The position numbers and the translations under genes were made by a program. Shown here piece after piece: positions 15,070 to 32,980 of a stretch of 64,000 nt of DNA; positions within the stretch are counted from its first letter, which is position 1; every line of letters begins with the position of its first letter. Source of the DNA: Mercurialis annua (Eukaryota > Streptophyta > Magnoliopsida > Malpighiales > Euphorbiaceae). Below the pieces are notes generated by a model. It saw nothing but the letters and a program-made list of their open reading frames with translations. It ran no database searches and was not told the origin of the DNA. The DNA lies in NCBI RefSeq assembly GCF_937616625.2, contig NC_065575.1, positions 1,247,501-1,311,500 of the forward strand, given 5' to 3'.

Positions 15070-18000
15070 AGTTGTCATCTTTGCCACTGGAGAAAAAGTT
15101 TCAAGATAATCTAGGCCTTCTTGCTGTGTGTAGCCCTTTGCAACAAGTCTTGCTTTGCATCTCTCAATTTCACCATTTGACTTGTACTTGACTTTGTAGA
15201 CCCACTTACAACCAATTGCCCTTTTTCCAGGAGGTAAATCTGTTAGTAGCCAAGTATCATTGGCCTGTAGAGCATTGATTTCATTATTCATTGCTTCAGT
15301 CCAACAAGGAAACTGCAAAGCTTGATTATAGGATTTAGGCTCAGTAATAGAAGCTGCTGAGCAATAGAATTTCTTATGAGCTGGAGAGAGCCTGTCATAA
15401 CTGAGATTAGAAGAAAGAGAGTGAGGTGAGGTAGTATGTGGTAAAGTAACCTGATAATCATTCAGGTGAGTAGGTAAATGACTAGTCCTCTGAGATCTTC
15501 TAAGCTCAGGAAATTCAGTGTCCTGAAAAACAGGAACTGCAGGTAAAGGGTCTGCTGATGCAACAGCATTCCAAGGTGAAGAAGGGGTTGGTGATGGTTG
15601 GGATATTTGAGTAGGTGATTCTGAGGGATCTAGATTTGTAGAAGGATAAGAGTGAACAAGGAAAGGATAATCTAGACCAGAATGAATTTTTGTGGTTTGG
15701 TTCTCAGTAGAAACTGTTTTTAATGGAAAAATGTTCTCATAGAAGGTGACATCTCTAGAATAGAATAGTTTCTTGGTTGACAGGTTATACATGATGTATC
15801 CTTTGGTATGTAAAGGATATCCAAGAAATAGACATTTCATGGCTCTTGCATCAAACTTTAATCTATGTGATTCAGTGACAGCAGCAAAGGCCAAACAACC
15901 AAACACCTTCAAATGATCATAAGTAGGAACTTTATCATGTAGTAATTGAAATGGAGTTTTGTTTTTAATCACAGGGGATGGAATTCTGTTGATCAAATGT
16001 ATGGCATGCAGAACACAGTGAGCCCAAAAAGTCATAGACAAACTTGACTGAAATCTTAGTGCCCTAGCAACATTCAAAATGTGTTGGTGTTTTCTCTCAA
16101 CCACTCCATTCTGCTGAGGAGTATGCACACAACTGGTCTGATGTACTATCCCATATCTGCTGTAGAACTCAGGGAAAGTAAATTCCATGCCATTGTCTGT
16201 CCTTATTATTTTAATAGTCTTGTCAAACTGAGTTTGAACATGAACCACAAAATTCTGCAAAATTCCTCTAGTTTCTGACTTGTGCTTCATGAGAAAAATC
16301 CAAGTGTATCTTGAATAATCATCTACTATAGTAACAAAGTACCTGTACCCTTGAATTGAAGAAACAGAAACAGGGCCCCATATGTCTATATGCACCAAAT
16401 CAAAAATTGACTTAGTACTAGATGTACTGACAGGAAAAGGAGATCTTTTTTGTTTTGCCAAATGACATACATCACAGACTTCTAATTTTGATACATTGAC
16501 ATTTGAATCAAATTGTTTAATCATTTGTAGTCTATTATGAGACAAATGACCAAGTCTATAGTGCCAGAGATCAGAAATTGATCTTGGCTCTTTTATTTTG
16601 GCTAAACTATTACATTTTGCTTGTCCAGCTTGTTTTTCTAGCAAAATGTAAAGACCCCCTTGCTTTTTAGCTAAGCCAATCATTGTCCATGAAGTCAATT
16701 CCTGGATAAAACAAGAATCATGATGAAGAATCAATGATATCTGTGGATTATCAGTTAACTTGCTTGCTGATATCAAGTTAAAGGAAAAGTCAGGAACATG
16801 AAGCACATTTTCTAGAATCAACTTATCAGAAATGTGAATCTTTCCAATATGTGTAACAGGTACTAGATGACCATTAGGTAACTTCACATGGACATTCTTA
16901 ACAACATTGTATGTTTTGAAAAGAGCTGAATCATAGACTATGTGATCTGTAGCTCCTGTGTCCAATATCCACTTATTCTTATAAGACACAGATGAGAAAA
17001 GGCAATGAGGAATACCTTCTGTTGTCTCAGAATTGGGTTGAAAAGTAGCAGATAATGCATTGGCATGAGCAAATGGATTTTGAGAACTAGATCCAGTTGA
17101 CTCATTTTGAATTAAAGCCATCAGTTTCTGGCATTGCTCTGCTGTGAATGGAAAGGCTGTTCCTGGTGGAGTAGTAGAGGCTCCTTTATCAGTGTTATCA
17201 TTGGTTGAATGAAAACCTTCAAAGTCTACTTGATTTGCATATGATCCATCAGTCTTTAACCTTGTTTGAGAACTGGATTGATAACCTGGAAGGTAACCAT
17301 GCTTCCTGTAGCAGATGTCTACAGTATGTCCAGTCAATCCACAATAGGAACATAGCTTTTGTTTGAACCCAGGCATAGGAGCAAACTTCTTGAAATTGCT
17401 ATTTCCTCTAAAATAGCCTCTCCCTCGTGCATAACAAACATTGGCCTCATAGTTAGGATCATAAGATTCTGCAGTTTCATCACACTCTCCTTTAGTAAAC
17501 ATGATATTTGAATCAATCATGTTTCTCATGCTGATATTACCAGCAAACTGCCTTTCATTTTGAATAACCATTGAAAAAACCTTGTTGATAGGAGGGAGTG
17601 GTTCTGTCATCAAGATTTGTTGCCTCACAGTACTAAACTGATCATTCAGTCCTTTCAAAAATTTTATAACCTGATCATTGGATTGATTCTTTCTTACCAG
17701 AGGTAAGGCATTGCAAATACACTTTGGAATACACATACAAACAGGGAATGGTCTCAAACTAACCAGTTCATCCCAAAGTGATTTCAAATGTGTGAAATAC
17801 TCAGTGACAGACATTGTATTCTGCCTAAAAGCATAAATTTCCTCTTGAATATCACCAATTCTGTAAGCATCTCCTTGAGAGAAGCGATCCTTCAGATCAA
17901 TCCATATTTCAAAAGCAGAATCCATGCAAGAAATACTATCAGCAATAGTAGAAGTACATGATCTGTATAACCATGACATTACCATAGTATTACACCTTTC

Positions 18001-18216
18001 CCACGCAGGATATAGAGGATCATTAATATCTGGAATCTGAATTGTTCCATCAACAAATTTGTACTTGTTCTTGGAGATTAAAGCCATTCTCATAGACTTA
18101 AACCATGGATGGTAATTACTACCATTTAAAATATTAGAAACTAAAATTAATGAAGGATTTTCATTAGGATGTAGAAAGAAAGGACTTGACATTGTTTCCT
18201 CTGGTCTAATTGCCAT
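15070..18216 (-). CDS. Copia gag-pol, N-terminal part: gag, protease, integrase and start of reverse transcriptase (interrupted)
   Basis: About 1,049 codons from ATG at 18216. Order of domains: gag with NGSNYHPWFKSMRMAL-type N-terminus; a CCHC zinc knuckle (CSYCGLTGHTVDIC, near residue 290); aspartic protease with ILDTGATDHI (near 420); GAG-pre-integrase HHCC finger (HYRLGHLSH then CDVCHLAKQ, 550-585); integrase core with VHIDIWGP, TDNGMEF and NGVVERK (600-720); then the start of the RNA-dependent polymerase (KARLVAKGYTQQEG, about 1,020). Translation now runs into the nested LTR and stops within a codon or two. The downstream half is at 7414-8682. Confidence 0.94.
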
Positions 18217-18347
18217 GGTTGAACTTTGAAAGAATCTGTGAAAAAGATTACTGCTTATCGAAGAAAGAAAAGAAAAGAAATCTGTTTGGATGCTAAGAAA
18301 AATGAGAGAAATCTGTTTGGATGCTAAGAAAGGAAAAGAAACTCAAG

Positions 18348-18359
18348 GCTCTGATACCA
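18348..18359 (-). promoter_or_regulatory. Copia primer binding site (initiator Met tRNA type)
   Basis: The minus strand reads TGGTATCAGAGC, immediately next to the 5' LTR. Confidence 0.92.
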
Positions 18360-18686
18360 TGAAGAAAAGTGAAAGAGAGAATTTTATTAATCTTGTAAAA
18401 ACCAGATTACATTGTTTAGAGAATAAACTCTCTATTTATAGACATTACAAAATAACCGTTTTGTAACAAACTCTTCCTAAGAAAGCACACTATCCTCATG
18501 TTGCTTGCTTCACTGAGATAGGTGAGCTGGCATGAGCTGGCATGAGCTGGATTATGAGCTGGATCCAGTTGGATGAAGTTGCTTCAGTTGGATGAAGTTG
18601 CTTCTTGAGGAAGTAGTCAAAATACCAAGCTTGCTGCTGAATTACAAAGTCTTCAATGCTGAAGACTTAACTGATATGCTGCAATA
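18360..18686 (-). repeat. Copia 5' LTR
   Basis: Copy of 7072-7406, differing by small indels (an extra catgagctgg-type repeat here and one fewer 30-bp unit at the end). TATAT follows at 18687-18691. Confidence 0.9.
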
Positions 18687-18866
18687 TATATCGTGAATAT
18701 TTATTATTGTAAAACAATTTATTATTAGAATTATTATAATATATTTTAATTTATTGTAGATTGTGAATTTTATTTATAAATTATTTATATTAATTTTTTA
18801 AGTTTAGTCATATTTTAAATCATATTTGAATTTGATTACGCGCAAATGCGCGGGCTTCCTACCAGT

Positions 18867-20265
18867 AGATAGAAAATTCTCACCCTTTATTATTAAGTAT
18901 ACAATATCTGATGTGTCTTTGAATTTGTAGTTCCATATATGGATAAGTATTTGGACATTGTAGAAGTAAGAAATCAATGAATCAACGTTTGACTATAGGA
19001 TTACATTTTAATACTTGTAAAATTAATAATGTTATGTAACTTCAATCAAAAATAATGATCGATGAGTTTTTAATTATTTAATTTTGAAATACATGTGATG
19101 TGCGTGTATGTAATTATTAATTTTTCTAACGGCTGACTTTGAAAATGTGACCATAAATTAAATAGAAACAACCAAATTCATTATATAATATATACACAAT
19201 AAATTTAATTAAATTGAATCTAAAAAATATCAATGCAATGTTAATGATTTGAAAAATTCTTAGGTAGACCGAGTCTATCACGTCATCCGTAGACTAATCC
19301 ACTCATAATACAACACCTCATTAAAATGATGGCAATATCATAATATCACCATTAAGATTTGAATGTATTTATTGCACAATTATTACGATATTGCCATCAT
19401 TAATAAAATAAATATCATTTTAAATTCACTTGACATAAAATGTCGTATTTATCAAATCTACACTTTTCTTGTGAAATGAAAGATAAGATAAATATGAATT
19501 AATTTGCAATCAATTCAGTTATTTTTTGATAATATTATAAAAAATCACATTTTTTATTTCATTGTATTTTAATTTCATGTGTTTATATTCATAAAGCATA
19601 ATAAATCATATTCTAGTGATAAATTATACAAATATTTACAACTTGTATTACTTTATTCTTTTAATAATTGGAGAAAATTAAAGCGCTTGTGGAAGGATTT
19701 GATCTCACGATAAAATAATTTATTGTCGAGCGCTTAAATTATAGGCTTATAGCTACTTGTGTTGCTTAATGATCTCATTAAAATGAAAGTTAATTTTTCA
19801 ATCATAGTTGATAAGGTTAGCAATATGATAAGCATACGATGTTGCCATCTTCAATCGGTTTGTTTTTCTTTATTAGATAGAGGCAGACTGCATAGACGAC
19901 ATGCAAGCCCTCGTAATTTTACATAGTCAAACATACATATAGATTCTTATAAATATTATTATTTTTTGCTTATAAGGAGACATTATAAATAAATTATTAC
20001 CTACTCTCTCTTCCACAAAAATAAAAAATATTATTATTATTAGTCCTATAAAAACTGTCATAATATTATACTTTATTACACGAGCTACACTTTTAAAATA
20101 TTATAAAGATATATAGAAAGAAATTTAAAAATTAATTATAATTAATTAATTTCCTAATATTTCTAAAAGCGCAATTATTTTAATTTTTATGGGAAGGAAA
20201 TAGTATATACAATAGATATCGTGCCAGGTAAAATCCAAATTCCTAGCCTTGGATGTACAACGATT
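18867..20265. repeat. Paralogous intergenic segment A
   Basis: Non-coding. It aligns with 29,511-32,135 (segment B) once the insertions in each are set aside. Shared landmarks include gaaatcaatgaatcaac, ttctaacggctgactt, cttcaatcggtttgttttt and gccaggtaaaatccaaatt. Segment A lacks the solo LTR and SINE found in B, and B lacks the SINE at 19,653. Confidence 0.8.
19653..19754 (-). mobile_element. tRNA-derived SINE (minus strand)
   Basis: A 102-bp insertion reading on the minus strand with a B-box-like block GATCAAATCCTTCCACAAGCGC and an A/T-rich 3' tail. It is flanked by 12-bp repeats acttgtattact (19641-19652) and acttgtgttgct (19755-19766), 10 of 12 identical. Segment B has one uninterrupted copy of this target near 30,870. 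The left part of the element is degraded. Confidence 0.7.
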
Positions 20266-20809
20266 GTCATTTAACATATTCACTGGTTGAAAAAAATTGA
20301 AGTTTCCAATCCGGTAAGCTTTTTCAATTTTCGGTTACTCTTGTACCGTTTTTAATTAGCTTCTTTTAGTGAAAAATTAACCATTTTTTCGGATGCTCTG
20401 TCTCGTCGTAGCTCCGCCACTAAATTTAATAGTTACTTTTTGTTTTGACATTCATTTCTCCTTTTTTAGTAACTTTTGTCGACATAAAAGTGCTTGAATT
20501 ATGATGTCTTGTGTTGACACTATTGAATAAATGAGTCGGAAAGCTGGTAGTGTATACATAAATCCCAAGAGATTTGGATCTCTCACAAAACCTTGCATGA
20601 AAAATATGATATCATTTCTTAATTGCTTAGCTCTTAACCACTGCATTTTTTTGATATTGCTAATAATAGAGAGTTTTGAACAGTTGTTGATGTACTTGCG
20701 TTCCGTACGTAGCATTTTAAGGAACTTAATAATAATGCTCGATTAGAGTCTTATCTATTTATGGATTTGGAGCATGAATTTTCCGTTTGATTGAAGACAG
20801 TAGCCATGA
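20266..20809. other. Intergenic, no recognised gene
   Basis: An 87-codon minus-strand frame (20452-20715) uses common residues and includes FVRDPNLLGF, but has no family I recognise; it may be a gene fragment. In the complete block this is where TAF4 exons 5-13 would lie, and none are present. Confidence 0.5.
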
Positions 20810-21860
20810 AAATTTGTCGGTGCTCGGGGACAAAGAACCGTTATGTACTCTACTAAAATCGGCAGCAGAATGTGGCTTCTCAAATTTTGAGGCATTCATC
20901 GTGTTCCTTACCTGCATTGAACGCCGTATCTGAGTTGTACCCCATGGTTGAATGTGATATTTGCATTGGTTCCAGAATTTGAGCAAAAAGTACTACTATT
21001 ACTTCCATAAGCTGGAAACAAATTCTGTATAGAGTGAAAATTATGCATTCTACTGGAGGAAGACAAATGGCTAACTTCCATTCTAGTGTCTGGCTGACGA
21101 TCCACCTCTCGAGATTTCTGAGCATTATTTTCCACCAATGTATAGCTAGAATCCGCCTGCTTTTGGACCGCTGATGAGGTAGTAGAGCTAATAAGCAATC
21201 TCACATTGCCTAGACGAGCAAAATCTTGACATTGTAACTGAGCCTGAACAGAACCTGGCTGCAAATATGGATCGATAACGTCTTTGGCTTGAAATCGGAA
21301 GTGCTCGTAAATTCACAATAATGACATCAAACTCATTATGCAAGTGTGAAATTGCCATTCTAAGTGCTTGGTCCCGTGCAATACTTGTTATATGCTAGTA
21401 AAAGTGTTCTTTTAAATGTGATTTGTCTGAGATTAAACAAAAAAAAACATGAAAATCAATAACACCATGCAATGAAAGTTCATAATAAACTAGAATAGCA
21501 AAAATTCGCGTAAGAGTCACACCAATGTTTGAGGCTGCATCTCTGTATCATAATCAAGAACAGGCTTTAAGATCATCAGTGAGAACTTATCTGATATCCG
21601 CTTGCCCAGATTCTTTAGATTAACAGGGTGCTCCGACCCCATAGCTTGTAGGTTACGCGTCTTCTGTACCATTATATGTTGAGATTCAGTGTCTGGAATT
21701 TGCTGCACTGTAATCTGAGTCACTAATAAGTGCTGCTCTTTTTGCTCCTGTTGCAGACTTGAAGCATTGATTTATTCATCTTGTTCAAAATTTGGATATC
21801 GTATTTGATCGGTTTAACGAGACAAAACTGTAGTTTCAGTTAAAAATTGTTATACTGGTG
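20810..21860 (-). pseudogene. TAF4-like pseudogene fragment (parts of exons 3 and 4, with intron)
   Basis: Aligns with 36,680-37,850 of the complete TAF4-like gene. It retains the exon 4 start ([18 protein letters not shown]), the SSSRM and FEKPHSAADFSR blocks and the exon 3 end (KPVLDYDTEMQPQTL). Exon 4 has an internal deletion and frameshifts, so no long frame remains; exons 1, 2 and 5-13 are absent. The intron 3 region retains a readable block (ARDQALRMAI at about 21,350-21,380) that is more degraded in the complete gene. It adjoins the 3' flank of SDR-2. Confidence 0.88.
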
Positions 21861-22356
21861 TCAAATATACCTACAACTCCTTATGAATATGATTTAAATC
21901 TTCAAATAACAATATAAATCATCCGAAAATGGTGATGTTTTAATGCTCTAAAAATGTTGTGGGTATATTATTTCTCTAGAATTAGAATATCTTTTAAAGT
22001 TTATAAGGTAAATTTTCAAACACATGAAATATTGATTCATTTTCATATGTTCCCAATGAAGAACATAACACGAAATAGCTCATATATTTATATGTAGTTA
22101 TAATAAACTTTTAACATAGTCTTGTAGAAATTTAAATTCGAAACTTATACAATTCCGCGAGAACGATAATACCAATTAATAAAACTTAAGCTGTAATAAC
22201 CAATAAACGACATTATAACGAGATGAGTTAGATCAAGTGGTAAGAACGCCTCATCCATCTTTATTCTTTTTAACTTAAGCACTTCCATTGCATAATGTTT
22301 CATACATAATAATATAATATCATTGTGACCACAAATCGTAGCACACAATTAAAGAA

Positions 22357-27406
<5,050 letters not shown>

Positions 27407-28431
27407 TTTTCTCTCTTTCAATCTCTAAACAACAAGGGGATATGAAATAAAGAGCTTGTGAATTTTAATTGTGAAGGTTGAGATAATATTTATATAGAGA
27501 AATGGAAAGGAACTTTTAGCGTGTTAATGGCAATGTTAGTATTCACGTTTTTGACTAATTAAGAGTTAACTTCAGAAAAAAAATTAATATACTTTACAAT
27601 TGCAATGCAAATTTTAAAAATTTGGTAAAATACATCACATATTAACACCGAATATCTTTTCATTGAAAAAAATGATGATGTAACTATCAGAACAGTACAT
27701 ATTCGAGTGTGGATACAATGGTTTTAGATAGAAAATAAGTCGATATTAGATTCTTCAAAACATGAAAGGAAGTGATCGATTTTGTTAAGTTTAAAATTTG
27801 TGTTTTAATTGAAAAACACGTTAAAGTTTATAATTTAAATTTAACCCTTAATTTAATGAATCTTACTTTATTTTTTCAAAAGTGTGTATCATAAACATTT
27901 TTTAGAAATAATTAAAAAGATATTGAATCAATTTATAAAAATAATAAATTATTAATTATTTAGTCCACTTTTATAAATATATTGTAAATTAGCCTTTTTT
28001 TGCTTATATCAAAGAGTTAGACGTAGGGAGCAATGATCACGATTTGATGATTTTCAGTTCGGTTTGGACAATTTAAGACCAAAATAATCAAAAATTAAAC
28101 AAGAAAATAAAAAACTTGTTTCTTTTATAAAATTGTATAAACACGTATATCAAATTTTTTTAGTCTTTATTCCTTAATTATAATTAATAAATTCAATACG
28201 ATATATTAGAAATTTATTAGATAATGTTTTTTTAATATATAAATTAATCATAAAATAAAAAATATATATTTTTAGTTTTTGAATCGAACTGAACCAAACT
28301 TTTTGATTTAGTTTGAACTATCTGAATTTATAGTTTGATTTAGTCTGTTAAAATTTTTACAAATTTTGATCGGTTAGTTTGGCCGGTTCTAAATCAAATC
28401 GAACCAACCCTAATCAAAAGACAATAGAGGA
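27407..28431. other. SDR-2 upstream region, no gene
   Basis: The first 90 bp match the SDR-1 upstream region and include a TATATA stretch near 27,490. About 28,020-28,415 contains GGTTCGG/CCGAACC-like subterminal repeats ending aaccaaccctaa, a probable degenerate hAT-type MITE. Nothing else recognised. Confidence 0.5.
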
Positions 28432-29413
28432 TAGGGATGATAATGGAGAAATAATTTTGCGTTTTTTTTAAGAGGATCCGCTCTAAATAAGTCAGAAAAT
28501 CTCTTTTAATTAGCCCTATGGGTATAGGGTGACAAAAGTTTATTTCCCTTCCACAAGGATGAGAATGCAATGGAGATTATAGTCTCATCCCATGCGGATC
28601 TTTATTCTTGTCCTCATGGGGATCCAATGTACATGTATTATTGTTGATGTTTTTATATATAATTTATACTAATTATTATTGTATTAATATAAATTTAATT
28701 ATAAAAACATCATATATTACATAATTATAAGATAAAAATATTATATATATGTGTGTGTATGTTTACTGTTTAGTTGTAGAGTTTATGAATTCGAAAATAG
28801 TATATTTATAATTAAAATTATGGTTTTTTAAATAATTATGATTTTTTTTTAATAATACTGATTATTATTAAAAAAACTTCAAATGTTTAACATAAAAATA
28901 ATAATAAATAAATAAAAAACCGTCACATTTTAAAATTAATCAAAAATAAGTAAAATATACATATTTTCATTAGCATGGAAATAAAGATGAATTCATTTTA
29001 ATTAATTAAGTCTTTTAAGTAAAATTGAAGACCATCACAAGAGGAAAAAACAACATTCCAACTAAATTAACACTTCCAAAAACAATCACCAACAATTCAT
29101 CTTTATTAGTAATTAAATAAGATGATCTTAAAGTGTATGTGAATTGGTAATACGCTCTCCTAACTTAAGTGAAATTGCGGATTGGAACTGTACTCATATA
29201 TATAGTCGTTTAAAATTTGGACTAGATTCTGCCTCCCACAAGAGATCTATACTACTCGAATAAGAATTAGTATGAATGCGGAAAATTTAAATGTGCCATC
29301 TTATAATTGATAATTATGTATCAAAATAAAATAGAGATAAGAATATCTCATAGAAATAAGGATGAAGATGGAGATAACATTTTTGTCTTTTTTCCACCTC
29401 ATTCCCATCCCTA
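28432..29413. mobile_element. hAT-type MITE
   Basis: 982-bp AT-rich element with ends TAGGGATGATAATGG and CATTCCCATCCCTA. Flanking 8-mers atagagga and atagagac agree at 6 of 8 positions. No coding frame. Confidence 0.65.
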
Positions 29414-29636
29414 ATAGAGACAAAGTATTGGTGCGAAGAACTGGTGGAAAAGCAAACCACCGCATTGGAATAAAAGGGATATGAGAAAAATGGTATAATC
29501 CATAATGAATAGATAGAAAATCCTATCAATTTTACGTATACAATATTGATAGGACGTGTCTTTGAATTTGCAGTTTCATTGATTGGACGTTGTAGAACTA
29601 AGAAATCAATGAATCAACATTTGACTATAATATAAG

Positions 29637-30267
29637 TGATAAACAGATAAACGGACCGAGAACAGCAAAGGCCAATCCACAGCACATCTCGGACCCACCG
29701 AGATAGGCCAATCCACAGCACATCTCGGACCCACCGAGATAGGTCAAACATAACAAATAGAGCACACCAGGGGCGACTCACAACACATCTCGGACTCACC
29801 GAAGTACACCAAACGCAACTAATAAGAATAAACCGGAATGTCACGACATCACAAACCGATCAGAGCGATAACCTAAAAATGAGCATATCCTTGTAGTCAC
29901 CGAGCACAACCACTCCGAACACACGGGACAAATCTGTCAGAACGTACTCTGACATTCCAGACAAAACAGCTGCACAGACAAAGAGAATGAAGTCAGACCT
30001 GTCGGCCCAGACAAAGAAAAACAAAGAACTTAGTATAAAAGGCAAAAGGAAAGTAGGTAAAAAGGTTAATTCTCTTTCTCTCTCTAAAACTCTTAGCCTC
30101 TTTTCATTTCTTATTCTTTCTCTCACTAAAACAGTTACTAACTAGACCGTCGGAGTGGTTTGCCGGAATCCCCTTCCGGCACCCTTCTCACGGTTGTTTT
30201 GTACCTTGTAGGTACGGCCTAGAAGTATTCATCAGAGCTAGCTACGATTCAAGGTTACAAGTTATCA
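29637..30267 (+). mobile_element. Solo LTR
   Basis: 631 bp with perfect terminal inverted repeats TGATAA...TTATCA and a perfect 5-bp duplication ataag (29632-29636 and 30268-30272). A TATA box (tataaaagg, about 30,034) is followed by pyrimidine-rich leader sequence, giving plus orientation. A 36-bp unit (gccaatccacagcacatctc...) is tandemly repeated at 29,671-29,742 with a third diverged copy downstream. No internal retrotransposon sequence adjoins it, so it is a recombination product. Segment A has the empty site near 18,990. Confidence 0.9.
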
Positions 30268-30356
30268 ATAAGATTACATTATATATTTGTAGAACTAATG
30301 TTATGCAACTTCAATAAAAAATAATGCTCGATTAGTTTTCAATTATTTAATTTCGA

Positions 30357-30472
30357 CCAACGAGCTGTGACTCAAATGGTATAAACGCTGGACAACAAAC
30401 TGTCAAAGTCGTGGGTTCAATTCCTCCCACAAGCGCTCCCCCCTCCCCCAATTATCAAAAAAAATATATATA
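30357..30472 (+). mobile_element. tRNA-derived SINE
   Basis: 116 bp with an A-box-like block (tgactcaaatggtataaac), a B-box (gggttcaattcc) and an A-rich tail, flanked by perfect 13-bp target duplications tatttaatttcga (30344-30356 and 30473-30485). Segment A carries the empty site (tatttaattttga near 19,076). Confidence 0.92.
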
Positions 30473-32419
30473 TATTTAATTTCGAGGTCCATGTGCATGC
30501 ATGTAATTATTAATTTTTCTAACGGCTGACTTCGAAAATGTGACTATAAATTAAATGGAAACAACCAAATTCATTATATACACAATACATTTAATTAAAT
30601 TGAATCTAAAAATATCAATGCAATGTAAATGATTAATAAAATAAATATCATTTTAACTACTTGAACATAAAATATCATATTCATCAAACCTACACCTTTC
30701 TTATAAAATAAAAGATTAAATGCAAATTGATTTACAATCAATTCAGTTATTTAATGATAATATCATAAAAAATCATAGTAATTATTTTATTTTAATTTCA
30801 TATTATATTTATATATTCATAAAGCATGATCAATCATATTTTAAGTATAAATTGTACGAATATTTACAACTTGTATTACTTAACGATCTCATTAAATGAA
30901 AGTTAAATTTTCAATTATAATTTTTTTTGATAATTATTTTCAATTATAATTGATAAGGTTAAAAATATGAAAAACATATGATATTGCCATCTTCAATCGG
31001 TTTGTTTTTCTTCATTAGATAGAGGTAGACTGCACAAACGACATGCAAACCCTCGTCATTATACACAATTTTTTTTTTACCGAACATTATACACAGTTAA
31101 ACAGACATATTATAGTATACATTAAAGTTAAAAGAAGACGACATATGTGTATAAACAGCACAACTCATGGATCAAAACGCACTGATGGATGTGTATAATA
31201 ATAAAACGACAGTAGGCGGGAGTCAATAAAGATGACCACACTTTTAGCTTTAGACATAAAGCCAAAAAATTGGAATGTTAAGCCTTTAATTAATTCCTCT
31301 TACAGCTATTGTTGAGTGTGTTATTGTGGTCAAACTCTCTGAAATAACTTTGTTTCAAAAAATAAAAAGTGAAATAAAATAAAATAAAATAATTAGAGTG
31401 AGATTTCATTTTTTAATTTTCTCTTTAATACTGGTTTGCTATTATTATTTCTTAAATTACAATAGAATTTAACTTTACTACTACCATTTATCATATCTAT
31501 TTGTGAGATGACTTTCTTTATATATATATATATATAATTTTCTTCAGAATTCATCATATGTTTTGGGTTATTGATACAATTGTATCTTTTACTAAAGCAC
31601 AATCGAAAAAACGTAAAACTATATATCCAAACTTTTTATTTTATGGCACATATAGCCTAAATATTTTATACGACATCGTTTTGGTCATTTACACGGCCTT
31701 TTGCAAAAAATAACGCATAAAATACAAACCGGACTACAATACGAAAAGTTTGAAATACTTAGGGTACGAGGTGAGATATTTTTTAGATAATGCTTAAGTC
31801 GAAGATAGCACTAAAAATGAGGATATGTAGTGACAACAACCTTATTTTTTAATGCAATTTTTATTATATATCTTTTATTTTTAGTCTTCTGTGTAAATAA
31901 ATAAAAATCATCATATTAAATGTAGGTTAAAAACAAAATACTAGTATGATACTTTATTAAATGAATGCCACTTTAAAAATATTAAAAGGACATTTTAGAA
32001 ATATTTAGTAAATTAATTTTTCAATATTTATGAAAGTGCAATTCTTTTTATTTTTATGAAAAGGAAGAAGTATATACAACAAACATGCATAGATATGGCG
32101 CCAGGTAAAATCCAAATTGCTAGCCTTGAGATGTACAACGATTGTCATGTTCATTAGTAAGACTTTAATGTACACCTTCAATTGGTTTATTGAATTTGTA
32201 ATAAAAATGATCATTACTTGAAGTTGATAATTTTAATGTTAGAATACAATCGCTCTCAATTAACAACCAAATGTTCGTGTTCAAATTTTATTTCTATATG
32301 GTATCGCAGCTGTAATAGAATTAATCACTATGATAAGTCTTCTCCAAAAGGGTCCACAATAGATATAACCAAATCAAACCGATGTACACGTTTTCTCTCT
32401 TTTTTTTTTCCTTTTTAGA

Positions 32420-32790
32420 GTAATTTTTAAAAAATGCTTAATCCTTCAAAAGTATTTTATCTTTTTAATTTTTTTCATTTTTGTTCCAAATTTTCAAAAT
32501 AGTCAATTTTAGTCTATTTTATAAATGTCAGTTTCAATTGTAGCTATTTGTTCAAATCAGAGTGGAAAGATATATTCAAATAGACTCTTCATATTATTTC
32601 TATATGTCTTTTAACCATCACAAAATTCCAAACATGAAGGACCTATTTGAATCTTTTTTTACTCAATTTAATCCAATGACTATAATTGAAACTTAAAATG
32701 AACTAAAACGGACTATTTTAAGAGTTTGGTCCATGAATAAAAAAAGTCAAAAAATGAGGTATTTTTCAAATGAACCTTTTAAAACTTATG
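32420..32790. repeat. Foldback repeat related to the SDR intron 2 repeats
   Basis: Arms tttttcatttttgttcc, gtcaattttagtc and ttcaattgtagc pair with the right half (aaaaaagtcaaaaaatgag, aactaaaacggac, actataattgaa). Ends not resolved. Confidence 0.5.
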
Positions 32791-32980
32791 CAATAGTATG
32801 TATTTGGTTCATGTAAATCTGTGAATAATACTATGTATGAAGTTTAATAAAGGTTTTATGTTTTCCTCAATAACAAAAAGCTTATGTAAAGACCAAAATT
32901 GAATTTTTGAATAGAAACACTCATATACAAGTTTATGTCAAAATCCCTATGCTATGGACAATAAATTAGCATGAGATCTA

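Larger units (their letters stand above)
7072..18686 (-). mobile_element. Ty1/Copia LTR retrotransposon, interrupted by a nested element
   Basis: Minus-strand Copia element with LTRs of about 330 bp, a primer binding site directly next to the 5' LTR, one long gag-pol frame and a polypurine tract before the 3' LTR. Without the 6.4-kb nested insertion it would be about 5.2 kb, normal for a plant Copia element. The coding frame is in register on both sides of the insertion, so the element was probably complete when hit. The LTRs differ by a roughly 30-bp tandem duplication (3' LTR) and a short CATGAGCTGG-type repeat (5' LTR), so it is older than the element inside it. Confidence 0.95.
6668..18866 (+). 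mobile_element. Helitron relic hosting the nested retrotransposons
   Basis: The left part is the helicase-like fragment. The right end at 18,839-18,866 has the structure of a Helitron 3' terminus: a perfect 5-bp GC stem with AAAT loop (cgcgc aaat gcgcg, 18839-18852) followed 14 bases later by CCAGT, one base from the CTRRT consensus. Sequence directly after 18,866 (agatagaaaa) aligns with the paralogous segment at 29,511 onward, which lacks the Helitron, so the boundary is supported independently. The 5' TC end was not found and may be lost. About 11.6 kb of the interval is later Copia insertion. Confidence 0.6.
29511..32135. repeat. Paralogous intergenic segment B
   Basis: Partner of segment A (18,867-20,265), expanded by a solo LTR and a SINE. 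Non-coding. The shared sequence lies on the 3' side of TAF4 sequence in both places. Confidence 0.8.
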
